Source: DASRTE01 sp035253685
GTDB lineage: Bacteria; Actinomycetota; Actinomycetes; Jiangellales; Jiangellaceae
Assembly: GCA_035253685.1 (NCBI GenBank)
Contig: DATFBR010000165.1
Location: 1 to 11,768, forward strand
Direction of reading: 5' to 3'
DNA: 11,768 nucleotides
In this document: positions 6,643 to 11,768 of the stretch, piece by piece
Layout of the letters: every line of letters begins with the position of its first letter
How positions within the stretch are numbered: the stretch's first letter is position 1
Notes under the pieces: generated by a model
The model's input: only the letters and a program-made list of their open reading frames with translations
What the model was told of the DNA's origin: nothing
Databases searched by the model: none
Position numbers and translations under genes: made by a program

Positions 6643-7643
6643 GCGCGCGTCGCTCGACCGGTGCCTACGACGAGACCGACGTGCGGGTGCGACCCGGCAG
6701 GGGTTCGCGTCCGCGGACGAAGGTGCGGCCCGCCCACGACGAGGCCGTGCCGGCCGTGGTGATCGCGGTGGACCGGGGACGCTACACCTGCCTGGCCGGC
6801 CCGGACGGCCAGCCGGTCACCGCGATGCGGGCGCGCGAGCTCGGCCGGAAGGCGGTCGTGGTCGGTGACCGGGTGGGGATCGTCGGCGACGTGTCCGGCC
6901 GGGAGGGCAGCCTGGGTCGCATCGTCCGGGTCGACCAGCGGACGACCGTGCTGAGACGCACGGCCGACGACGACGATCCCGTGGAGCGGGTCATCGTCGC
7001 CAACGCCGACCAGATGGTCATCGTCACGGCAGTTGCCGAGCCCGAGCCGAGGCCGCGCCTGGTGGACCGATGTCTCGTCGCAGCCTTCGATGCCGGGCTC
7101 GAACCGCTGCTGTGCCTGACCAAGACCGACCTCGCCGACCCGTCCGACCTCCTCGCGACCTATGCACCGCTCGGCGTGCCGGCACTGCTCGCCGGCCTCG
7201 GCCAGGACCTGGACCCGCTCCGGCAACGGCTCACTGCTCGTTGGAGCGTGCTCGTCGGGCACTCCGGCGTCGGCAAATCCACGCTGGTGAACGGACTGGT
7301 CCCCGGCGCCGACCGGGCGATCGGTCGGGTCAACGTGGTCACCGGCCGCGGCCGGCACACCTCGACCAGCGCGGTCGCCCTGCCGCTGCCGGATGGCGGC
7401 TGGGTGATCGACACGCCCGGCATCCGCTCGTTCGGGCTCGCACACGTCGACCCCCGGCACCTGGTGCACGCCTTCCCGGACCTGGACGCCGTCACCACCG
7501 ACTGCCCTCGCGGCTGCACGCACGGCATGACCGAGCCGGAGTGCGCGCTCGACGACGCCGTGGCCGCCAGCCGGCTCGACCGGGCCCGCGTCGACTCGTT
7601 CCGCCGCCTGCTGGCCAGCCGGGAACGGCAGGCCGGGGACTGA
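6639..7643 (+). CDS. rsgA: Ribosome small subunit-dependent GTPase RsgA
   Basis: This 334-residue circularly permuted GTPase helps late maturation of the 30S subunit. The permuted motif order is visible: G4 as TKTD (161-164), then the P-loop GHSGVGKS (207-214), the switch region around GRGRHTST (236-243) and G3 DTPG (258-261). A C-terminal zinc knuckle follows with C289, C293, H295 and C302. An OB-fold-like N-terminal part (about 37-108, including VVVGDRVGIV) precedes the GTPase domain. The GTG at 6639 overlaps the aroA stop in GTGA, which suggests translational coupling, so premature termination in aroA at 6417 could lower RsgA. The frame is open further upstream inside aroA, but no homology supports a longer product. 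The stop lies at a strong hairpin. Confidence 0.95.
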   Translation: MSARRSTGAYDETDVRVRPGRGSRPRTKVRPAHDEAVPAVVIAVDRGRYTCLAGPDGQPVTAMRARELGRKAVVVGDRVGIVGDVSGREGSLGRIVRVDQRTTVLRRTADDDDPVERVIVANADQMVIVTAVAEPEPRPRLVDRCLVAAFDAGLEPLLCLTKTDLADPSDLLATYAPLGVPALLAGLGQDLDPLRQRLTARWSVLVGHSGVGKSTLVNGLVPGADRAIGRVNVVTGRGRHTSTSAVALPLPDGGWVIDTPGIRSFGLAHVDPRHLVHAFPDLDAVTTDCPRGCTHGMTEPECALDDAVAASRLDRARVDSFRRLLASRERQAGD

Positions 7644-7657
7644 GCCGACGTCCCCGG
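7633..7657. terminator. Perfect 8-bp hairpin at the rsgA stop
   Basis: CCGGGGAC (7633-7640) and GTCCCCGG (7650-7657) are perfect inverted repeats around a 9-base loop that begins with the rsgA TGA. The convergent DUF2231 gene ends at 7665, so the stem could stop transcripts from both sides. It is T-poor, as is usual in actinobacteria. Confidence 0.55.
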
Positions 7658-7664
7658 TAACAAG

Positions 7665-8123
7665 TCAGCCGGCCGGATTCCAGACCGCCGTCGAGCCGAG
7701 ATGGCCGGTGATGAGCACGAGGACGAGGGAGACGAGAGCGGCCACCGTGGCCACGACGGCCAGAACCGTGCGCTGGCCGGTCGGCCGACCGGCCCGGTGC
7801 GCCAGCATGAGCAGCAGGTTGAAGACGAACATCGCGCCGACGGCCCAGATGACCCGGTCACCCATCTGCTGGTGCTCGTTCACCTTCTCCAGCACGGGCC
7901 CGCCGAGGCTGAGCGAGTCCCTGAGGTCCCGCCCGCTCCTGGTCGTCAGCGGCACGGCCGCGAAGGACACCGCGGATGCCATGACAACCAGCCAGCCGTA
8001 GGTCCCCCGCCAGCGCGGTACGAGCGCGACGGCCACCGTTCCCAACACGCTCAGCGGCACCAACACGACGACGGCGTGGACGAGCAGTGGGTGCAGCGGG
8101 AGGCCGAGGACCGTGTCGGGCAT
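7665..8123 (-). CDS. DUF2231 family four-helix membrane protein
   Basis: This 152-residue protein starts MPDTVLGLPLHPLLVHAVVV, characteristic of DUF2231 proteins. It has four predicted membrane helices (about 13-34, 43-60, 91-109 and 119-140). Conserved histidines occur at HPLLVH (11-16), in NEHQQMGD (82-89) and in TGHLGSTAVW (139-148). That pattern could suggest heme or metal binding in the membrane, but no function is established to my knowledge. The ATG at 8123 was chosen over longer upstream reading because AAGGAG (8129-8134) lies 5 bases before it and the added residues would be an Arg-rich non-homologous leader. It is divergent from hisN and convergent with rsgA. Confidence 0.85.
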   Translation of the reverse strand: MPDTVLGLPLHPLLVHAVVVLVPLSVLGTVAVALVPRWRGTYGWLVVMASAVSFAAVPLTTRSGRDLRDSLSLGGPVLEKVNEHQQMGDRVIWAVGAMFVFNLLLMLAHRAGRPTGQRTVLAVVATVAALVSLVLVLITGHLGSTAVWNPAG

Positions 8124-8152
8124 GGGGGCTCCTTCGCGCTGGACGGTCACGC

Positions 8153-8175
8153 AACCGGTCGGGCATCGGCCGGTT
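8153..8175. promoter_or_regulatory. Dyad AACCGG-N11-CCGGTT in the DUF2231/hisN divergent region
   Basis: The 125-base region between the DUF2231 start (8123) and the hisN start (8249) contains AACCGG (8153-8158) and CCGGTT (8170-8175), a perfect 6-bp inverted repeat with 11 bases between. It lies closer to the DUF2231 side, where an operator would act on that gene. No known consensus was recognised. Confidence 0.25.
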
Positions 8176-8234
8176 CGCACGAGACCGCAGGTCATCTTTG
8201 CCCACGGCTCACCGGCGCGGGCGGTTCGACGCGC

Positions 8235-8240
8235 TAGGTT
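8235..8240 (+). promoter_or_regulatory. Candidate leaderless promoter of hisN
   Basis: TAGGTT fits the actinobacterial TAnnnT -10 and ends 8 bases before the hisN GTG at 8249. There is no purine-rich ribosome binding site in those 8 bases. The predicted transcript would start at or within a base or two of the start codon. Confidence 0.45.
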
Positions 8241-8248
8241 GACCGGTC

Positions 8249-9052
8249 GTGGGCTACGACGACGACCTCCGCTTCGCGCACGTCCTCGCCGACGACGCCG
8301 ACGCGCAGACGATGCAGCGATTCCGGTCACGGGACCTGCGGGTCGAGACCAAGCAGGACGCCTCGCCGGTGACCGACGCCGACCGCGCGACCGAGGAGGC
8401 GATCCGCCGCACCCTGGCCCGCGCCCGCCCGCGCGACGCCGTGCTCGGCGAGGAGATGGGCGCCGAGGGCTGGGGATCGCGGCGCTGGGTGGTGGACCCG
8501 ATCGACGGGACGAAGAACTACGTGCGAGGGGTGCCGGTGTGGGCCACGCTGCTGGCGCTCATGGTCGACGATGACGTGGTCGCCGGCGTCGTCTCGGCCC
8601 CGGCCCTGGGCCGGCGCTGGTGGGCCGCTCGGGGCACGGGAGCCTGGACCGGCAAGTCGCTGGCGGCCGCGAGCCGGTGCCGGGTGTCGGACGTCGCCAC
8701 CCTGGGCGAGGCATCGCTGTCGTACTCGTCGCTGTGGGGATGGGAGGAGGCCGGCAAGCTCGACTCCTTCCTCGACCTGATGCGGGCGTGTTGGCGGACC
8801 CGCGCCTACGGTGACTTCTGGTCGTACATGCTGCTCGCCGACGGCGCCGTCGACATCGCCTGCGAGCCCGACCTCGCTCTGCACGACATGGCGGCGCTGA
8901 CGGTCGTCGTCGAGGAGGCCGGCGGCCGTTTCACCGACCTGACCGGCAAGCCCGGCCCGCTCGGCGGCAACGCCCTGGCCACCAACGGCCGCATCCACGA
9001 CGAGGTGTTGGCCCTGCTCGGGAACCCGCCCGTCACGCCGATCCGCCGTTGA
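8249..9052 (+). CDS. hisN: Histidinol-phosphatase HisN (inositol monophosphatase family)
   Basis: This 267-residue member of the Mg-dependent inositol monophosphatase superfamily most resembles actinobacterial HisN, which dephosphorylates histidinol phosphate in histidine synthesis. Metal-site motifs are visible: LGEEMG (66-71, E68/E69), DPIDGTKNYVRG (83-94, D83 and D86) and LHDMAAL (211-217, D213). YGDFWSYMLLADGAVDIACEPD (about 187-208) is a stretch I associate with HisN-type members. Other inositol-phosphatase-like activities cannot be excluded from sequence alone. The GTG start follows a -10 by 8 bases and lacks a Shine-Dalgarno site, so it is probably leaderless. The gene sits alone on the plus strand between two minus-strand membrane protein genes, near aroA-rsgA, a layout I recall from Streptomyces. 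Confidence 0.9.
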   Translation: MGYDDDLRFAHVLADDADAQTMQRFRSRDLRVETKQDASPVTDADRATEEAIRRTLARARPRDAVLGEEMGAEGWGSRRWVVDPIDGTKNYVRGVPVWATLLALMVDDDVVAGVVSAPALGRRWWAARGTGAWTGKSLAAASRCRVSDVATLGEASLSYSSLWGWEEAGKLDSFLDLMRACWRTRAYGDFWSYMLLADGAVDIACEPDLALHDMAALTVVVEEAGGRFTDLTGKPGPLGGNALATNGRIHDEVLALLGNPPVTPIRR

Positions 9053-9067
9053 TCACGTTCAACGGCG
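9044..9067. terminator. 9-bp inverted repeat built from the ends of hisN and the AI-2E permease gene
   Basis: CGCCGTTGA (9044-9052) and TCAACGGCG (9059-9067) are perfect inverted repeats separated by TCACGT. Each arm is the last two sense codons plus the stop of one convergent gene: both genes end CGC CGT TGA. A symmetric stem at the junction fits a bidirectional terminator that uses no extra DNA. No T-run is present. Confidence 0.55.
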
Positions 9068-10336
9068 CCGGGGCGGAGCGGCCCGTTCGGGCGGGAGGTC
9101 GTCGGGCCGCGGCGGCGGCGCCGACGAGGGCACCGTCGCCCCGGTCAGCAGATAGGTCAAGACCGTGTTGGCCACCGCGACGATCGGCACCGCGACGACG
9201 GCACCGATGATACCGGCGGTGTATGCGCCGACGGCCACGGCGATCACCACGGCCAGCGGGTGGACCCGCACCATGCGGCCGAGAACGAACGGCTGAAAGA
9301 CGTGACCCTCGAGTTGCTGGATCGCGATGATCCCGGCGAGCACGATCAGCGCGGCGACCAGACCGTTCGCCACCAGTGCGACGAGCACGGCAAGCGCACC
9401 GGTGACGAAGGCACCGACGAGCGGCACGAAGGCACCGAAGAAGACCAGCACGCCCAGCGGCAGCGCCAGCGGGACGCCGAGGATGAGAAGCAGGATCGTG
9501 ATCAACGTGCCGTCGAACAGGGCCACCAGCACGGTGCCGCGGACGTACTGAGTCAATGTCCGCCAGGCCAGCTTCCCCGCGCCGTCCACGCGCGGTCGCG
9601 CCACGCGGGGGAACAGCCTCACCAGCCAGGCCCAGATCCGGTCGCCGTCGTAGAGGAAGAAGACCAGCGAGAACAGGGTCAGCACCAGCCCGGTGAGAAC
9701 CTCGACGGCCAGCGTCGCCGTCGACAGCGCACCCTCGGTGATCGCCTCCTGATTTTGGCCCAGCTCAGCCACGGCACGGTCGATCCACTCTTGCAACTGT
9801 TCCGCGCTGAGCGAGAACGGCGGCCTTGCCAGCCAGTCCTGGATCTCCTGGAGTCCCTCCTCGGCCTGGTTCGCCACCTCGCCGAACTGATCTCCCACGG
9901 CCCGGCCGACCACGGTCAGGGATCCAGCAACGACGACCAGGAAACCGACGAAGACGACGACGGCGGAGGCCGCCCGATTCCAGCCGGCGGCCCGCAGCCG
10001 GTGCACCGGCGTCCGGAGCAGGGCGGCGAGCAGGGCGGCCGCAACGATCGGGAACACGACGACGCGCATCCGGTAGGCCAGCCAGCCGACCAGCGCCAGG
10101 CCGGCCACGATCACGAGCAGGCGCCACGACCAGTCGGCGGCGGCACGGACGCCATAAGGCACCGGGTGGGTCCGGTCGGAGTCGTAACCGCGAGGTCGGG
10201 GCTCGACGACGACACGTACCTCCTCCCCCGCCGCGTCGAGGTCCGTCTCCGTCTCGAGGATCTCCCGGCGGTGCGCCAGCCGCTCCCTCATCGCATCGAC
10301 GCGCCGCATCACCCCTCGTGGCATCCGTGTCGACAC
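9059..10336 (-). CDS. AI-2E family transporter (UPF0118 permease)
   Basis: This 425-residue integral membrane protein has the AI-2E/UPF0118 layout. A charged cytoplasmic N-terminus of about 68 residues is followed by helix pairs near 70-89 and 90-107, a helix near 122-145, and a polar amphipathic stretch (about 150-200). C-terminal helices follow at about 203-229, 268-300, 304-340 and 360-398. The signature QQLEGHVFQPFVLGRMVRVHPL (from about 340) is clear. Family members include the quorum-signal exporter TqsA and sodium/proton antiporters, so the substrate is unknown. The C-terminal tail (402-425) is rich in Pro and Arg. GTG 10336 was chosen for a GAGG 8 bases upstream; ATG at 10324 or 10309 are alternatives. 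A much longer open frame continues upstream into the antisense of the next gene and is not real coding. Confidence 0.9.
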   Translation of the reverse strand: MSTRMPRGVMRRVDAMRERLAHRREILETETDLDAAGEEVRVVVEPRPRGYDSDRTHPVPYGVRAAADWSWRLLVIVAGLALVGWLAYRMRVVVFPIVAAALLAALLRTPVHRLRAAGWNRAASAVVVFVGFLVVVAGSLTVVGRAVGDQFGEVANQAEEGLQEIQDWLARPPFSLSAEQLQEWIDRAVAELGQNQEAITEGALSTATLAVEVLTGLVLTLFSLVFFLYDGDRIWAWLVRLFPRVARPRVDGAGKLAWRTLTQYVRGTVLVALFDGTLITILLLILGVPLALPLGVLVFFGAFVPLVGAFVTGALAVLVALVANGLVAALIVLAGIIAIQQLEGHVFQPFVLGRMVRVHPLAVVIAVAVGAYTAGIIGAVVAVPIVAVANTVLTYLLTGATVPSSAPPPRPDDLPPERAAPPRRR

Positions 10337-10399
10337 GGCGTCAGCCTCGCACAGCCCGGCGGCCGAGCGGAGCGGGACCGGCGTATGGTGACCGGCCGC

Positions 10400-10430
10400 G
10401 TCATGGATCGCGCCCGGCTCCGTCCATGAC
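10400..10430. promoter_or_regulatory. 8-bp perfect dyad upstream of the GGDEF-like gene
   Basis: GTCATGGA (10400-10407) and TCCATGAC (10423-10430) are perfect inverted repeats with a 15-base spacer. They lie in the 115-base gap between the AI-2E permease start and the GGDEF-like gene, 14 bases before its GAGGGGG ribosome binding site. A weak -10 (TATGGT, 10384-10389) stands just before it. It could be an operator with half-sites two helical turns apart, or a 5' UTR hairpin. Confidence 0.4.
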
Positions 10431-10451
10431 CATGAAGGAACACGAGGGGGT

Positions 10452-11279
10452 ATGACGGACAGCGTCCACGGGCTCCCGAACGGCCACGGGCCACCGCCGG
10501 TGGCCGACATGACGCTGCGCATGTCCTGGCTCGGGCGCACCGGAAACGGCCGGCAGGAACCGGCGTCTCGACCGACCCCGGCCATCGACGGTGTCGTGAC
10601 CGCCTTGATCGGGCCAAACCGGTCGGTGGACGCGTTGGAGAGTGCCCTGCGCGCACTCGCCTGGGAGCGGGCGTCGGACCGGTTCGATCTCGACGCGGCC
10701 CTGGATGATCTCGACGCGCTCTGGGCGGTGCTCGAGTCGGGCGACCTGGCGCCGGTACCCCGGCGGAGGGCGCGGGCCTGGCTCGTGGACGGCTGGGTCG
10801 ATGCCCTGGCGGCAGAGCGCGGCGCACCGTGTATAGATCCGCTCTCGGGCCTGCACACCGCGGCGTACCTGGTAGCGAGGATCTATGAGCTCGACCGGCT
10901 CGTGGACGAGGCGGTCCCGCTGGTGTTCCTCGCCATGCGCTGGCCCGAACCGGGGTCCCCGTGGGTGAGGATCGCCACGATCCTGTCGGTGGCACGGATT
11001 GTCCGGGCGCAGGTCCGCCCCGAGGCGACCTTGGGTCAGGACGGCACCGGCACCGTGCTCGCATTGGTCCCCGACGATGCGAGGGCACGGCTGGAGCGCG
11101 CCGCGCTGGTCCGTTGCTGTGGTAAGACACCGCTGGCCAACGCCGGAGTGCTGACCGACATCGTTCCGGTTCCCGAGCGGCGTGAACTGGTGCCCGGGAT
11201 AGTTCGAGGGTTGCGCCTGGTGGCAGCCGACGCGGAATCCGGGAAACGGCCGGGCCGGATGACGCGTCCGGGGTCGTAG
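10452..11279 (+). CDS. Protein with a degenerate GGDEF-like domain
   Basis: This 275-residue soluble protein is not a standard enzyme. After a Pro-rich, disordered N-terminus (about 1-45) comes an acidic helical region (about 48-125). CIDPLSGLHTAAYLVARIYELDR then resembles the DPLTGLxNR start of GGDEF (diguanylate cyclase) domains. The region where GGDEF should stand (about 195-210) reads TLGQDGTGTVLALVPDD, which keeps the strand-turn-strand pattern but not the catalytic GGDEF residues. If the relation is right, it cannot make cyclic-di-GMP and may be a binding or regulatory protein. The ATG at 10452 follows GAGGGGG (10444-10450). It ends in TAG 39 bases before an ECF sigma factor in the same frame, so a regulatory link is possible. 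The GGDEF relation is moderate; function is unknown. Confidence 0.65.
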   Translation: MTDSVHGLPNGHGPPPVADMTLRMSWLGRTGNGRQEPASRPTPAIDGVVTALIGPNRSVDALESALRALAWERASDRFDLDAALDDLDALWAVLESGDLAPVPRRRARAWLVDGWVDALAAERGAPCIDPLSGLHTAAYLVARIYELDRLVDEAVPLVFLAMRWPEPGSPWVRIATILSVARIVRAQVRPEATLGQDGTGTVLALVPDDARARLERAALVRCCGKTPLANAGVLTDIVPVPERRELVPGIVRGLRLVAADAESGKRPGRMTRPGS

Positions 11280-11282
11280 ACT
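11242..11282 (+). promoter_or_regulatory. Candidate promoters of the ECF sigma factor gene
   Basis: GGAAAC (11242-11247) and CGTC (11265-11268), 17 bases apart, resemble an ECF-type promoter and could mean self-activation. A second candidate is TAGACT (11277-11282), a good housekeeping -10 that includes the TAG stop of the previous gene. Both lie in or at the end of upstream coding sequence, so either may be chance. Confidence 0.3.
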
Positions 11283-11318
11283 GACCGCTTCTCCGATCGA
11301 GATGCAAAGGTGCCAACC

Positions 11319-11768
11319 GTGACGACACCGGCCATGCCCCTGACGGACGCCGAGCTGATCGCGCGGACACGTAGCGGGGACATGAGCTCCTACGACGAGC
11401 TGTACCGCCGCCACGTCGAGGATGCCCGCCGGGTCGCACGCATCGTCACCGACAACAGCGACGAGGCCGACGACGTGGTGTCGGAGGCGTTCACCCGGGT
11501 CCTCGACCGTCTCCAGCGCGGCGGCGGGCCGAACGAGGAGCTCACGCCGTACCTGCGCACCGTGGTCCGTCGACTCGCGATCGACCGCTACCGCGCGTCA
11601 CGGCGCGACGGCACTCCGGCCGACCCGACCCTGCTCGAGGTCATCCCCGAGTCCGACGACCCGGTGGCGCGCGCGACCGACCGCGAGATGGTCCGCCAGG
11701 CCTTCGACACCCTTCCCGACCGCTGGCAGCAGGTGCTCTGGCACACCGAGATCGAGGGCCGCTCCCCC
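11319..11768 (+). CDS. ECF-type sigma-70 family factor, N-terminal part (3' end outside window)
   Basis: 150 codons are present from the GTG at 11319 to the window edge. Sigma region 2 covers about 23-95: DEADDVVSEAFTRVLDRL (48-65) is the core-binding part and YLRTVVRRLAIDRYRASRR (78-96) the -10 recognition helix. Region 4 begins at about 124 and the window ends in the LPDRWQQVLWHTEIEGRSP motif (132-150). This form resembles actinobacterial ECF factors that can carry a long C-terminal extension with a zinc-finger anti-sigma-like part, but the end is not visible, so that is only a possibility. AAAGGTG (11306-11312) is the ribosome binding site; a GTG at 11310 is a weaker alternative start. No separate anti-sigma gene is in the window. 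Confidence 0.88.
   Translation, partial: MTTPAMPLTDAELIARTRSGDMSSYDELYRRHVEDARRVARIVTDNSDEADDVVSEAFTRVLDRLQRGGGPNEELTPYLRTVVRRLAIDRYRASRRDGTPADPTLLEVIPESDDPVARATDREMVRQAFDTLPDRWQQVLWHTEIEGRSP

Noticed and set aside
3670..7661. Shared 10-mer CCCCGGTAAC at 3670-3679 and 7652-7661
   Set aside because: A repeated 10-mer is expected many times by chance in GC-rich sequence of this length; the contexts are unrelated.
10337..10858. 174-residue N-terminal extension of the AI-2E permease
   Set aside because: It is antisense to the GGDEF-like gene, of low complexity and without family similarity.
10309..11439. 376-codon minus-strand frame over the GGDEF-like gene and sigma start
   Set aside because: Arg/Pro/Ser-rich shadow frame; the plus-strand sigma factor is certain and the GGDEF-like gene has a good ribosome binding site.

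Overview
The window is a gene-dense stretch of high-GC DNA. Almost every third codon position is G or C, GTG starts are frequent, and several genes have a -10 hexamer 7-10 bases before the start codon, which suggests leaderless mRNAs. Together with an aroA-rsgA-hisN core lying near SRAP, DoxX and ECF sigma factor genes, this points to an actinobacterium (Actinomycetota). From memory, the layout resembles the neighbourhood of aroA in Streptomyces (near sigR) and Mycobacterium (near sigH). I cannot name a genus. There are no tRNA or rRNA genes, insertion sequences or CRISPR arrays, and no gap above 300 bases.

Layout, left to right. (1) 1-251, minus: 5' part of an alpha/beta-hydrolase of the KANL3/Tex30 type. 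(2) 315-2906, plus: a glutamate-cysteine-ligase-like enzyme (GCS2 family), then an AstE/aspartoacylase-like zinc deacylase, possibly an amide-bond making and breaking pair. (3) 2903-3652, minus: an SRAP (HMCES/YedK) abasic-site protein, convergent with the deacylase and sharing a CTAG that encodes both stop codons. (4) 3717-4271, plus: a DoxX-like membrane protein. (5) 4294-5307, minus: DNA topoisomerase IB. (6) 5338-7643, plus: aroA, then rsgA overlapping it by 4 bp (GTGA). (7) 7665-8123, minus: a four-helix DUF2231 membrane protein. (8) 8249-9052, plus: histidinol-phosphatase hisN. (9) 9059-10336, minus: an AI-2E family permease. (10) 10452-11279, plus: a protein with a degenerate GGDEF-like domain. 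(11) 11319 to the window end, plus: the N-terminal 150 residues of an ECF-type sigma factor.

The most striking observation is in aroA. The EPSP synthase frame runs for 434 codons with every family motif in place, but codon 360 is an in-frame TAG (6415-6417), between the HETDR and DHRMA motifs. There is no frameshift: the same frame continues to a normal TGA that overlaps the rsgA start. This is a recent nonsense mutation, a sequence error, or a decoded (suppressed) amber. TAG is a normal stop for three other genes here, so general reassignment is unlikely.

The gene boundaries are also structured. Perfect inverted repeats span the stop codons of the GCS-like gene, of rsgA and of the hisN/AI-2E pair. 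Dyads sit in three of the divergent promoter regions. No new multi-gene defence or mobile system is visible; most of the window is chromosomal housekeeping.
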